Shown here: positions 26,365-35,229 of the stretch, in pieces
How positions within the stretch are numbered: the stretch's first letter is position 1
How the letters are laid out: each line of letters opens with the position of its first letter
NCBI GenBank assembly: GCA_963812475.1
Contig: CAWEVI010000042.1
Coordinates: forward strand, 62,001 to 126,000
DNA: 64,000 bases
DNA from: JAMXLO01 sp963812475
GTDB lineage: Bacteria; Pseudomonadota; Alphaproteobacteria; Acetobacterales; Acetobacteraceae
Direction of reading: 5' to 3'
The notes under the pieces: generated by a model
The model's input: the letters and a program-made list of their open reading frames with translations, nothing else
Databases searched by the model: none
What the model was told of the DNA's origin: nothing
Program-made: the position numbers and the translations under genes

Positions 26365-26838
26365 ATGATCAAGGCTTTCCGCAGCTGCCGACCATTGCGC
26401 CGCGAGGCCGGGTTCACGCTGATTGAGATGCTTGTCGTGGTGGCGATCATGGGGTTCGCGCTGACCATGATCGTCACGCGCGGCCCGGTACGCAGCCAGG
26501 CGCTGGAGATGAAGGCGGCCGTCAGCGAAGTTGCGCAGGGGTTGCGGCTCGCGCGGTCCAGGGCGATTGCAACCAACACCCCGGTGCAGTTCGCCGTGGA
26601 TGTACCGTTGCGCAGCTTCCGCATCGACCGCGGGACGCCGACCGTTCTCCCCCGTTCGTTGAGCATCGCCATGACCGCGGTGTCGGAAGAAACGCTTGGT
26701 GCCCGGCTTGCCGCGATCCGGTTCAACGGCGACGGCAGCGCGACCGGCGGCCGGATCGAATTGACGGACGGCCAGCGGCGTTCACAGGTCGGCGTCGATT
26801 GGCTGACAGGGCGCGTCAGTGTCCTGCAGGTCCGCTGA
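26365..26838 (+). CDS. gspH: Type II secretion minor pseudopilin GspH
   Basis: A 157-residue prepilin. The leader ends in REAG with cleavage before FTLIEMLVVVAIMGFAL, carrying the Glu+5 of pseudopilins. The soluble domain has the GspH pattern LARSRAIATNTPVQFAVD and IRFNGDGSATGGRIEL. GspH belongs to the minor pseudopilin complex at the tip of the secretion pseudopilus. It heads a plus-strand run with the prepilin peptidase and gspIJK. Confidence 0.88.
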   Translation: MIKAFRSCRPLRREAGFTLIEMLVVVAIMGFALTMIVTRGPVRSQALEMKAAVSEVAQGLRLARSRAIATNTPVQFAVDVPLRSFRIDRGTPTVLPRSLSIAMTAVSEETLGARLAAIRFNGDGSATGGRIELTDGQRRSQVGVDWLTGRVSVLQVR

Positions 26839-26898
26839 TCGCGCACAACAGCAGCAACAGTCGGGTTTGACCCGCCATCCCGTGTCGGACGACGCGGT

Positions 26899-27705
26899 GT
26901 GAGTGAATGCCCCCGCCTCGCGAGATCAAGGGATGTGCGTGTGCCCGACTGGTTGCCTCCGCTGATCCTGGCGCCATTCATCGGCAGCTTCGCCGCGCTG
27001 CTGATCCGCCGGCTGCCAGCCGGGCAACCGGTGGTCCTGGCACGTTCGCAATGCGAGGCGTGCGGCCACGTTCTCGGTCCGTGGGATCTGATACCGCTCG
27101 TCAGTGTCGTGATGCTGCGCGGGCACTGCCGCTGGTGCGGCGTCCGCATATCAATCACCCACCTCGCGGTCGAACTTGCGTGCCTCGCCATCGCGTCTTG
27201 GGTCGTCCTGATCGAATCCGATCCGCTGCTTGTCTGGCTGGATTGCGTGCTTGGCTGGACCCTGCTCACCCTTGCCTGGATCGACTGGGAGCACATGCTG
27301 CTGCCTGATGCGCTGACCTTGCCGCTGATCATTGCCGGACTTGGCGCGACGCTGCTATCCGATCCCTCTGACGTCACCGACCATGCCGCAGGCGCGGCGG
27401 CCGGCTATCTTGCCTTTCGGGCGATTGAGATCCTCTACCGTAGGCTGCGTGGTCGCGATGGACTTGGCCAGGGCGATGCCAAACTGATGGCAGCCGCGGG
27501 AGCTTGGCTTGGTCTCGCGCCGTTGCCGATGGTGGTCTTCATCGCCGCGGTTTTTGGTCTGGCGATCGCCGCCGGACTGCGGATAGCGGGCCAGTTGTTG
27601 CACCGCGGCACGGCCATTCCACTGGGTCCCGCCCTCTGCGCCGCCATCTGGGTCACATGGCTGGGGTTCGATCCCGTGCTCTTGCTGCTGGACAGACTTC
27701 CCTGA
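26899..27705 (+). CDS. gspO: Prepilin peptidase / N-methyltransferase (GspO/PilD)
   Basis: An inner-membrane aspartic protease that cleaves and N-methylates prepilins such as the GspG, H, I, J and K encoded around it. The N-terminal methylase region has the two zinc-binding pairs CEAC and CRWC. The two catalytic aspartates are in WIDWEHMLLPD and in GLGQGDAKLMAA (the GxGD motif). Several hydrophobic spans are visible. The start is a GTG; further GTGs at 26935 and 26941 are possible. Its stop overlaps the gspI start as TGATG. Confidence 0.92.
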   Translation: MSECPRLARSRDVRVPDWLPPLILAPFIGSFAALLIRRLPAGQPVVLARSQCEACGHVLGPWDLIPLVSVVMLRGHCRWCGVRISITHLAVELACLAIASWVVLIESDPLLVWLDCVLGWTLLTLAWIDWEHMLLPDALTLPLIIAGLGATLLSDPSDVTDHAAGAAAGYLAFRAIEILYRRLRGRDGLGQGDAKLMAAAGAWLGLAPLPMVVFIAAVFGLAIAAGLRIAGQLLHRGTAIPLGPALCAAIWVTWLGFDPVLLLLDRLP

Positions 27706-28139
27706 TGTGGCGTCGCCGAACGCCAGGTGCACGCCAGCGCGGTTTCACCTTGCTGGAAGTGTTGATCGCGCTCGTCATCGCGGGCATCGCGCTTGCGACG
27801 GTGTTCCGGGCGGCGAGTGAGAACATCAGCGCGACCGGGGCGGCGGCCCGTTATCAGGAGGCGGTCTCCCGCGCCCGCTCACATCTTGACGGCACCAGCG
27901 TCAATCTTACGTTCGGCGAGCAGGAGGGAGACGACGGCGGAGGCTTTCACTGGCGTACCGTGGTGCGCCCGGTTGAATCCACTGGCAAGCAGGACTCGGC
28001 GGGACGGCCGGTCGCCCCCACAGACTCGCTCGTGATCACGCTGTGTGCCGTCACTGTTTGGATCAACTGGCGCGAGGGAACGCATGCGCGCACGGTTCGG
28101 CTGGACAGTGAGCGGCTGCTGATATCGGCACCGGGCTGA
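27705..28139 (+). CDS. gspI: Type II secretion minor pseudopilin GspI
   Basis: A 144-residue prepilin with a short leader MWRRRTPGARQRG cut before FTLLEVLIALVIAGIALATV. The rest matches the GspI style: RAASENISATGAAARYQEAV and a compact C-terminal domain. GspI, J and K form the tip complex of the pseudopilus. Start overlaps the stop of the prepilin peptidase, so translation is probably coupled. Confidence 0.87.
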   Translation: MWRRRTPGARQRGFTLLEVLIALVIAGIALATVFRAASENISATGAAARYQEAVSRARSHLDGTSVNLTFGEQEGDDGGGFHWRTVVRPVESTGKQDSAGRPVAPTDSLVITLCAVTVWINWREGTHARTVRLDSERLLISAPG

Positions 28140-28263
28140 GCACGCCGGGGCGACGAGCACAACCACCGTGTACCGACAGGACCACGCGCTCGGCCATGTG
28201 ACGCAGCATCGCGATGTCGCTCCGTTGTGGCACCGGACAGGGGCGGTTTGCTATCATCCCGTA

Positions 28264-28860
28264 ATGAGCGCGCGCGGACAGGCTGGCTTCACCTTGTTGG
28301 AAATCCTGGTCGCGCTCGTCGTATTCAGCCTGCTGATGATGGGCCTGGTCCAGGGCCTGCGGGTCGGCGTCAATGCATGGCAGGCGCAGGCGCGCACGTT
28401 GGCGGATCGCGGCGATATGGAGGCCGCCGACAGGACGCTGCGCGCGCTGATCGAGCGCATGGATCCTGGAGGGGTCAGCGGCCGGCCCGCGATCTTCAAG
28501 GCAACGTCGCACAGTCTGGTGTTCACGACGACGCTGCCGCAGGCGGCCGACACGATGGTCACGCGGGCAGCGCTTGTGACATTGGCAGTGGACGAAAGGA
28601 ACCAGCTACAGCTGCTGTGGCAGCCAAACTACCGCTACCCCATCGGGCCCGCTCCGCAGCCCGGGAGCGTCACGCTGATGCGCGATGTGGATCACCTGGA
28701 GATGGCTTACTGGCACGACCCGAAGGGCGGCTGGCAATCCGAGTGGGGCGGGGTCGTACTGCCCAAGCTGATCCGTATCCGCATGGTCTTTACCCGCGCC
28801 AGCGGACGACATGGATACGATATCGTTATCATGCCGATGCGCGACCGGTGGCGGCTGTGA
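28264..28860 (+). CDS. gspJ: Type II secretion minor pseudopilin GspJ
   Basis: A 198-residue prepilin with leader MSARGQAG cut before FTLLEILVALVVFSLLMMGL. Downstream features such as ADRGDMEAADRTLRALIERM and VTLMRDVDHLEMAYW agree with GspJ. It follows gspI after about 120 bases and overlaps gspK as GTGA. No strong ribosome-binding site is seen before the ATG. Confidence 0.86.
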   Translation: MSARGQAGFTLLEILVALVVFSLLMMGLVQGLRVGVNAWQAQARTLADRGDMEAADRTLRALIERMDPGGVSGRPAIFKATSHSLVFTTTLPQAADTMVTRAALVTLAVDERNQLQLLWQPNYRYPIGPAPQPGSVTLMRDVDHLEMAYWHDPKGGWQSEWGGVVLPKLIRIRMVFTRASGRHGYDIVIMPMRDRWRL

Positions 28861-29654
28861 GTCGCCAACGCGGCTTCGCACTGCTGATCGTGCTGTGGAC
28901 AATGGTGCTGCTGGCGTTACTGGTGGCGCAATTCACGACGACGGGGCGGACCGAGGTGCAGGTGGTTACCAACCTGCGGGCCAATGCGGCGACGGAGGCC
29001 GCGGCGGATGGCGCCATTTATCAGTCGATCATGCGATTGGTGCAGGGCACATGGGCGCCGGATGGACGCTTGCGCGTGATCCGCATTGGCGACGCCGCCG
29101 TCGAGGTGCGTATCAGCAACCAGTCACGGAAGGTAAACCCGAACACGGCACCCCTGCCGGTACTTCAGGCGCTGCTTGGCAATCTCGGCCTGGATGCCGG
29201 CAAGGCCGCGGCGCTGGCACGCGCGATCGTCGACTGGCGCTCGAACAGCGCGCAATCGCTGTCTGGCGGACCAAAACTATCGCAGTATCAGGCGGCTGGC
29301 CTGCCATACGGACCGGGGAACCAGCTGTTCGACAGCGTGGACGATATCGGGCTCGTGGTGGGAATGACGCCGGCGCTGCTGGCCCGGATGAAACCATTTC
29401 TGTCGATCTACCGGGAGGGCGATCCGCCATCGCCGAATGATCTGCCCACCACACCGGAGGAGGCGTCGGCAGGCGCCGGCGATCCCTGGTACTTTGGCTC
29501 GTCGGGCCGCGTCATGGTGGTGATGATTGACGCCACCTCGGCTGGCGCGAAGGGTGGACGGTTCACACGGCAGGTGGTGGTGCGCCTGCGTGCGGAAGCC
29601 AGCCTGGACCAGTCGCCCTATCAAATTCTGACCTGGGGAACGCCGTCGGCGTAG
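28857..29654 (+). CDS. gspK: Type II secretion minor pseudopilin GspK
   Basis: A 265-residue protein beginning at a GTG that overlaps the gspJ stop. The short leader MSRQRG precedes FALLIVLWTMVLLALLVAQF; there is no Glu at +5, as usual for GspK. The helical saddle domain has VNPNTAPLPVLQALLGNLGL and RAIVDWRSN. GspK caps the pseudopilus tip. It is somewhat shorter than the E. coli protein. The next gene, gspG, lies on the other strand. Confidence 0.86.
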   Translation: MSRQRGFALLIVLWTMVLLALLVAQFTTTGRTEVQVVTNLRANAATEAAADGAIYQSIMRLVQGTWAPDGRLRVIRIGDAAVEVRISNQSRKVNPNTAPLPVLQALLGNLGLDAGKAAALARAIVDWRSNSAQSLSGGPKLSQYQAAGLPYGPGNQLFDSVDDIGLVVGMTPALLARMKPFLSIYREGDPPSPNDLPTTPEEASAGAGDPWYFGSSGRVMVVMIDATSAGAKGGRFTRQVVVRLRAEASLDQSPYQILTWGTPSA

Positions 29655-29690
29655 CAGGTGTTGCGTGTTTCCTGTCGTGCCGCCCGATCA

Positions 29691-30194
29691 TCACGGGTTG
29701 CAGATGGCTCCGCCCTGGCTGGCATTGCCGGTCTGGCCCAGCGAGCAAAGGTCATAGTCGTGTCCGGTCCGCTCCGAGGGGTTGCGGTACACGAAGGGGT
29801 GGTTCCAGGGGTCCATGGGAAGCGCGTCACCCTTGAGATAGGGCCCGCTCCAGTTGTCGATGCCTGAAGGTTTCTGCACCAGCGCGGCCAGCCCCTGGTC
29901 GCTGCTGGGGTATGAACCCACATCGAGCTTGTAGAGATCGAGAACCGAGGAAATGCGTTCTATCGACTGCTTGGCCACGGAACCGCGTGCGCCGGCGAGC
30001 TGGCGCAAGGCCGCTGGCGCGACGAGGCCGATAAGCAGGCCGAGGATCGCGATGACGACAAGAATTTCCAGCAACGTGAATCCCTCGTTGCCCGAGTGTC
30101 GCTTGCCCGGTGAGCATCGAACAGAAACGAGGGGCGAAGTGTGCTGCATCATGCCGGACCCGGTCTCGCTGAAGAACGGCGGCACATAGACCAT
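29691..30194 (-). CDS. gspG: Type II secretion major pseudopilin GspG (inverted in the cluster)
   Basis: The prepilin cleavage site is GNEG before FTLLEILVVIAILGLLIGLV. The C-terminal part has the GspG signature YKLDVGSYPSSDQGLAALV and DPWNHPFVYRNP, with calcium-loop residues near the end. GspG forms the shaft of the pseudopilus. The leader is long: 37 residues from 30194, or 23 from the ATG at 30152, which I cannot rule out. It is transcribed opposite to gspHOIJK and gspEF. Confidence 0.88.
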   Translation of the reverse strand: MVYVPPFFSETGSGMMQHTSPLVSVRCSPGKRHSGNEGFTLLEILVVIAILGLLIGLVAPAALRQLAGARGSVAKQSIERISSVLDLYKLDVGSYPSSDQGLAALVQKPSGIDNWSGPYLKGDALPMDPWNHPFVYRNPSERTGHDYDLCSLGQTGNASQGGAICNP

Positions 30195-30263
30195 AAAACA
30201 GGCCTTCGCGCCATTCCGAAATCATTGGACAGCACCACATGAATCATGTTTTAGCTGCATCAA

Positions 30264-30671
30264 ATGGCCGTTCCGTTTCTTGCATGCATGGTTCTTACCG
30301 CGTCGGTTTATCATCTGCCGCCGCGCGTGCTGCCGTCGATCCAGGCGATTGAAGGTGGACGCGTTGGACTGATGCACTCGAACAAGGATGGCTCGGTCGA
30401 TCTCGGCGTCATGCAGATCAACACGCTCTGGATCGGCCCGCTCGCCCGCTTTACCGGATTGCCGGACGCCAACGTGCGCGACCGACTGCTGAACAATTCC
30501 TGCTTCAACATTGCCGCCGCCGGCCTTATCATGCGCACCTATCTTAACGAGACAAAGGGCGATCTCTTGCGCGCTGTCGGCGATTACCATTCGCACACGC
30601 CGGTGCTGAACCTGAGCTATCAGGCCAAGGTGCTCGACGCGGCGCGTACGATGTTCGCATCCCGGCATTGA
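30264..30671 (+). CDS. Small lytic transglycosylase / lysozyme-like protein
   Basis: A 135-residue SLT-type protein with a short hydrophobic N-terminus (AVPFLACMVLTASVYHL). The catalytic glutamate is in IQAIEGGRVG, and VDLGVMQINTLWIGPL is the conserved substrate-cleft motif. Such enzymes open peptidoglycan so that secretion machines can be assembled; they are common in type II, III and IV secretion clusters. It stands between the inverted gspG and gspE. Export of the protein is likely but the signal is short. Confidence 0.82.
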   Translation: MAVPFLACMVLTASVYHLPPRVLPSIQAIEGGRVGLMHSNKDGSVDLGVMQINTLWIGPLARFTGLPDANVRDRLLNNSCFNIAAAGLIMRTYLNETKGDLLRAVGDYHSHTPVLNLSYQAKVLDAARTMFASRH

Positions 30672-30747
30672 CCATATTCCGCGCGCTGGCCGACGTGAAG
30701 AATGACGCACCGCGACGCGACGCACGCATGTCCGATGGGCGCCCATC

Positions 30748-32457
30748 ATGACCACGCTGCTTGACAGTGCCGAACTGCCGATGGAGAAGCTGACGGATAT
30801 CCTGCTCCGAACCGGCCAATGCGATCTCCGTGCGCTGGAACGCAGCCGTCGCGTCGCTGACGAGACTGCGCAGCGGGTGGACTCGGTGTTGCTGCAACTG
30901 GGCCTGGTGTCCGAACGGGGAATGGCCGAGGCCTATGCGACGCTGCTCGACCTGCCGGTGGCGCGTGCCGACAGCTATCCGACCGACCAGCCGCTGTTCG
31001 CCGACCGTTTGACCGGACGCTTCCTGCGCCACGCCCACGCGCTGCCGATGGCGATGGAGGGCGATACACTGGTGGTGGCCCTGGCCGATCCGCTGGACAG
31101 CTTCACGCCCGCCGCCATCGCCGCCGCAACCGGCACGAGCGTGCGCCTGGAAATCGCCGTGCCGATCGAGCTGGATACCGCGCTCAAGCGGCTCTATCCC
31201 GACGAGGAGGCGCCGCAAGCCGCCGACGACGCCGCCGCCGAGGAGCCCTCGGAAGACGACACCGAGCGGCTGAAGGACCTCGCGAGCGAGGCGCCGGTGA
31301 TCCGCCTCGTCAACCAGATCATCACCCGCGCGGTGGAGACCCACGCATCCGACATCCATATCGAGCCGTTCGAGGATCGGCTGCGCGTGCGCTACCGTTA
31401 CGATGGGCAGTTGCAGGAGGCCGACAGCCCACCGCCGCGTTTGGCTGCCGCCATCACCTCCCGCATCAAGATCATGGCGAAGCTCGACATCGGCGAGCGC
31501 CGCCTGCCGCAGGACGGCCGGATCAAGCTTGCGGTGCGCGGCCAGGAAGTGGATTTCCGCGTCTCCACGATCCCGTCCCTGTTCGGCGAAACGGTCGTGC
31601 TGCGCATCCTCGATCGCAACGCCGTCGCCTTCAACTATGAGCGCCTCGGCCTGTCGCAGGTTGTGATCCGCAAGTTCAGCGCCGCTCTGGAGGCGCCCAA
31701 CGGCATTGTGCTGGTGACCGGCCCTACCGGCAGCGGCAAGACCACCACGCTTTATACCGGCCTGCTGGCGCTTAACGCGGTCACCCGCAAGATCGTCACG
31801 GTCGAGGACCCGATCGAATACCAGTTGCACGGCATCAACCAGATCCAGGTGCATACCCAGATCGGGCTGACCTTCGCCAGTTTGTTGCGATCCATCCTGC
31901 GCCAGGACCCCGACGTGATCATGGTGGGCGAGATCCGCGACCCGGAGACGGCACAGATTGCCGTACAGGCCGCGCTGACGGGCCATTTGGTGCTGTCCAC
32001 GTTGCACACCAACTCGGCCGCCGCCGCGATCACCCGTCTGCGTGACATGGCGGTGGAGGACTATCTGTTGACGGCCGTGCTGCGTGGCGTCCTGGCCCAG
32101 CGGCTGGTCCGCCGGCTGTGCACCGCATGCCGTAGTCCCGTCCCTGCCCCACCCGAGATGATCCGGCGCTTCGATCTGGAACGGCGCTGCGACGGCGGCC
32201 CGGTGACGCTGTATCACCCGGCCGGGTGTCCCGAGTGCCGCCAGACCGGTTACCGCGGCCGTGCCGCCATCGCTGAATTCCTGGAACTTGGCTCCGAACT
32301 CGAACGATTGATCTTTGCCGGCGCCGACCACGCGAGCATCGAACGCGCGGCGGTCGCCAATGGAATGGAGATCATGCTCGATGCCGGAATTGCGGCTGCG
32401 CTGGCTGGTGAGACGACGATCGAGGAAGTTGCGCGCAGCGTCCAGGCGGAGGGCTGA
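30748..32457 (+). CDS. gspE: Type II secretion ATPase GspE
   Basis: The cytoplasmic motor of the secretion system, 569 residues. N-terminal T2SSE-N domain at 1-150. Walker A is VTGPTGSGKTTTLYTG, the Asp box is TVEDPIEY, Walker B is DPDVIMVGEIRDPETAQIA, and the His box is LSTLHTNSA. The zinc-binding CM domain carries CTACRSP and CPECRQTGYRGR. It is four bases ahead of gspF. Confidence 0.94.
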   Translation: MTTLLDSAELPMEKLTDILLRTGQCDLRALERSRRVADETAQRVDSVLLQLGLVSERGMAEAYATLLDLPVARADSYPTDQPLFADRLTGRFLRHAHALPMAMEGDTLVVALADPLDSFTPAAIAAATGTSVRLEIAVPIELDTALKRLYPDEEAPQAADDAAAEEPSEDDTERLKDLASEAPVIRLVNQIITRAVETHASDIHIEPFEDRLRVRYRYDGQLQEADSPPPRLAAAITSRIKIMAKLDIGERRLPQDGRIKLAVRGQEVDFRVSTIPSLFGETVVLRILDRNAVAFNYERLGLSQVVIRKFSAALEAPNGIVLVTGPTGSGKTTTLYTGLLALNAVTRKIVTVEDPIEYQLHGINQIQVHTQIGLTFASLLRSILRQDPDVIMVGEIRDPETAQIAVQAALTGHLVLSTLHTNSAAAAITRLRDMAVEDYLLTAVLRGVLAQRLVRRLCTACRSPVPAPPEMIRRFDLERRCDGGPVTLYHPAGCPECRQTGYRGRAAIAEFLELGSELERLIFAGADHASIERAAVANGMEIMLDAGIAAALAGETTIEEVARSVQAEG

Positions 32458-32460
32458 GCC

Positions 32461-33687
32461 GTGCCGTCGTTCCGCTACACGGCGATCGGACCTGGCGGCG
32501 AAGTCCAGCGCGGACTGATGGACGCGGCGACCGAGGCCGAGGTCATCACGCGCCTGCAGCGCCAGGGCAGCATGCCGATGCGCGCCGAGCCGGCGGCCGG
32601 CGGATCCTCCCTTGGCTCGTTTCTGCACATCGATCTCGGCGGCAAGGGTGGGCTGAAGAAGCAGGAGGTCGCCGACTTCGTGCGCGAACTCGCGACCATG
32701 CTGGGCGCCGGGCAGGACCTGGATCGGGCGCTGCGCTATATGCAGGAAACGGCAGCAAATGCGCGGGTCAAGCGCGTAGTGACCGACCTGCGCGACGCAG
32801 TGCGCGACGGTAGCCCGCTATCGGTCGCACTCGGCCGCGCCCCTGGCAGCTTCACCCGGCTGCATATCGGCTTGGTGCGCGCCGGGGAGGCAGGCGGCAA
32901 GCTGGCGGCGACACTTGCACACATGGCCGACCTGCTGGACCGCCAGCGCAGCCTCGCGGCGACCGTCAGTTCAGCCCTGATCTATCCTGGCCTTTTGCTG
33001 GTGGCCGCGATCGGGTCGGTCGCTCTGTTGCTGACGCAGGTACTGCCGCAGTTCGTGCCGATGTTCGAGCAGAGCGGCGCAAAACTGCCCGCCTCCACCC
33101 AGTTCCTGATCGATGCCGGCGCCGCCGTGTCCAGCTATGGGCTCCAGGCGATGGCAGTCCTGGCGGCGTTAGTGGTGGCCGGTCGCGCCTTGCTGCGCCG
33201 TCCTGGCCCGCGCCTGTTCGCCGATCGCTTCCTGCTGCGGGTGCCCATCCTCGGCAGCTTGCTGCGCGAAGTCCTGGCTGCCCGGTTCACCCGCGTCCTG
33301 GGCACCCTGCTGGTCAACGGCGTGTCGCTGATCACGGCGTTGGGCGTGGTGCGCGATGCATTGGGTAACCTCGCCGCGGTGGCTGCAATCGAACAGGCCA
33401 CGACCAGTGCGCGGGGCGGCGGAGGGTTGGCCCAGCCACTGGCGGACGCCCACATCTTCCCGGCACGCACCATCCACCTGCTGCGCCTCGGCGAGGAGAA
33501 CGCCCAGCTCGGACCCATGGGCCTGCGCGCAGCGGAAATCCACGAGGAGCGCACCCGGCTTGCCACGCAGCGCATGGTCGCGCTGCTGGTGCCGGCAATC
33601 ACCATCCTGATGGGGTTGGCGGTCGCGGGCATTGTCGCCTCCCTGATGACGGCGATGCTCAGCCTCAACGACCTGGCAGGCGCCTGA
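32461..33687 (+). CDS. gspF: Type II secretion inner-membrane platform protein GspF
   Basis: A 408-residue membrane protein with two T2SSF domains. The N-terminal part has PSFRYTAIGPGGEVQRG and the pattern FVRELATMLGAGQDLDRAL. Three hydrophobic spans are visible, around LIYPGLLLVAAIGSVALLL, in the middle, and near the C-terminus (LVPAITILMGLAVAGIVASL). It links the GspE motor to pseudopilus growth. Start is GTG. Genes for GspC, D, L, M and N are not in this window. Confidence 0.93.
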   Translation: MPSFRYTAIGPGGEVQRGLMDAATEAEVITRLQRQGSMPMRAEPAAGGSSLGSFLHIDLGGKGGLKKQEVADFVRELATMLGAGQDLDRALRYMQETAANARVKRVVTDLRDAVRDGSPLSVALGRAPGSFTRLHIGLVRAGEAGGKLAATLAHMADLLDRQRSLAATVSSALIYPGLLLVAAIGSVALLLTQVLPQFVPMFEQSGAKLPASTQFLIDAGAAVSSYGLQAMAVLAALVVAGRALLRRPGPRLFADRFLLRVPILGSLLREVLAARFTRVLGTLLVNGVSLITALGVVRDALGNLAAVAAIEQATTSARGGGGLAQPLADAHIFPARTIHLLRLGEENAQLGPMGLRAAEIHEERTRLATQRMVALLVPAITILMGLAVAGIVASLMTAMLSLNDLAGA

Positions 33688-33721
33688 GAGGCTAAGCCGG
33701 GCGTCGGATCTGTGCGGAAGC

Positions 33722-34147
33722 TTAGAACGTGCCGGAACTGTCCGCCTCGAAGTGGTAGTTGCAGGCGTCGCCAACGATGTCACCCGCCATGTGAGTGCCG
33801 CTGACGGTGCCACGGATATAGGCAGCGCCGGAGTTCGCCTGAAACGAACCATCCGACGCGATCACCACACTGAACGATCGCACCGGTTGCCACACCACCT
33901 CCGGCTGGTTGAGCGTATAGCCGAATGCATTGTCAACAACGTGCAGCGTCAGCGCGTCCTGGGTTCCGCACGACATGGCGGCTCCCTGAACGAGCTGGGT
34001 GATGCCATTGAACGTTCCATTGACCAAGACCGGCCTGGCTGGCTGTAAGACCGCCACTGGCGCGAGCGGCGGCGGCGGGGTGCTTGTGCATCCGGCGGCT
34101 GCCATGCCAATGCCGACAATCGCCAGATCCAACTGCAGTCTCGCCAT
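33722..34147 (-). CDS. Predicted small lipoprotein, unknown function
   Basis: A 141-residue protein with a lipoprotein signal ending in GMAAAGCTS. After a proline-rich linker, the mature part has a beta-rich pattern with NGTFNGITQLVQGAAMSCGT, IASDGSFQANSGAAYIRGTV and GDACNYHF. The two cysteines could form a disulfide. I do not recognise the family, but a similar pattern (Cys, then GsF, then G-T-V, then Cys) occurs in the protein at 41048. It is convergent with gspF. Confidence 0.68.
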   Translation of the reverse strand: MARLQLDLAIVGIGMAAAGCTSTPPPPLAPVAVLQPARPVLVNGTFNGITQLVQGAAMSCGTQDALTLHVVDNAFGYTLNQPEVVWQPVRSFSVVIASDGSFQANSGAAYIRGTVSGTHMAGDIVGDACNYHFEADSSGTF

Positions 34148-34359
34148 GTGGTTCGGTGCTCCATTCCAACTACGCAGCAGGGAAGACAGTCCTCATGCTT
34201 GTCGGCCACGACACACCCCGATGTCCACCACCTTGACGGGCAGGGCAGCAATTCCGTAGGCCTGTGTCGACAATGGAAGTACTCGATGCTCATGATCGGG
34301 GCACAGGCCGCGCCTGTTCTGACCGCACAACGGCTGAAGGTGGCAAGGCGATAGCGCCG

Positions 34360-34716
34360 ATGGCATCGCTCATGCGCATCCGGATTTGTTCGCTTGCACT
34401 CGCACTGGCGGCGGCGGCCTGCTCGCAACAGGCAACGCCGAACCTTGCAGTCGCCCTCCAAGGGATCGAGAAGTCTCGTTTCCTGCGCTGCTCAGGCCCG
34501 CCAATCCTGCAACTTCCTCAAGGCAATCAGGAACGATTGTCGTTTGTGACGAACCTCCAGCGCGGTACGACGATCGGAATATCGAGCCCCACGGCTATTG
34601 CTCCTGGTTCGTGTTCGGTGGATACCGTGTTCGAGAATTCCCGACTAACCAGTGCAAACTTTTCGGGTGATCAGTCGATGTGTCAGGTCGTGTTCGCTCC
34701 ATGCCTGCGGAACTAG
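34360..34716 (+). CDS. Predicted small lipoprotein, unknown function
   Basis: A 118-residue reading frame with a hydrophobic leader IRICSLALALAAAACSQQA whose AAAC matches a lipobox. The mature part contains four more cysteines, one pair near FLRCSG and SCSVDT and one pair near MCQVVFAPC. The ATG could be 34360 or 34372; no ribosome-binding site is evident. The 3' end overlaps the next gene in another frame. No family recognised; evidence is the signal sequence and codon pattern. Confidence 0.55.
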   Translation: MASLMRIRICSLALALAAAACSQQATPNLAVALQGIEKSRFLRCSGPPILQLPQGNQERLSFVTNLQRGTTIGISSPTAIAPGSCSVDTVFENSRLTSANFSGDQSMCQVVFAPCLRN

Positions 34717-35216
34717 GATCTGCACCGGCGCGGCGCGGTCTCCATTTCTGCCCGGCGTCAGGCTTCATCGTAGCCGCGGTGCTTGCGGTGGCTCTGTCGC
34801 TGGTGGTCGCGGCCTGTGGAACCGGTGTCCCGCCGGCACAATCGGATGCGGTGCGAGCGCCCGGCAGTGTGGAATTGAACAAGGCACCACCAAACGACAT
34901 ACCCCCAGGCGGCGGCGGAACGGGTACGGTTTTCCTCCACGGCACGGTTTATCACTTTGCCATTGGTGGTCTCGGCGTCGACGGCAGCGCCATCGCGATC
35001 ATGCAGACGTCGGGCGAGGTCTATCGACTTGAGGATATCGGGCGGTTTTCAGGTACCTACCGTCTGGCGCCCAAATCCGTTATCACCCCGGGACAGACCG
35101 GCGGTGGCCTGTGGCTGCAGAACGAACATGCGACGATCATGCATATCGATGTTCCGCCACAGGGTCGTATCCCAGACCTCGGCAACGACGCCTTGCGCGT
35201 CGTCCTCGATCAGTGA
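34701..35216 (+). CDS. Predicted lipoprotein, paralogue of the gene at 35230
   Basis: A 171-residue protein with a membrane-targeting segment ending in a lipobox LVVAACGT. The mature domain GTGTVFLHGTVYHFAIGGLG, SGEVYRLEDIGRFSGTY, GGGLWLQNEHATIMHI aligns well with the convergent neighbour at 35230. The layout reminds me of small periplasmic beta-sandwich proteins such as EipA (DUF1134), but I am not certain. A GTG at 34680 is an alternative start. No function is known. Confidence 0.68.
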   Translation: MPAELGSAPARRGLHFCPASGFIVAAVLAVALSLVVAACGTGVPPAQSDAVRAPGSVELNKAPPNDIPPGGGGTGTVFLHGTVYHFAIGGLGVDGSAIAIMQTSGEVYRLEDIGRFSGTYRLAPKSVITPGQTGGGLWLQNEHATIMHIDVPPQGRIPDLGNDALRVVLDQ

Positions 35217-35229
35217 TGCCGACAGTTTG

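Noticed and set aside
30544..32628. A 694-codon open frame antisense to gspE
   Set aside because: Same reason: the sense strand encodes a complete GspE with all ATPase motifs.
33690..33722. Terminator between gspF and the lipoprotein gene
   Set aside because: Only a six-pair ctaagc/gcttag match with a loop of about 20 bases; too weak to list.
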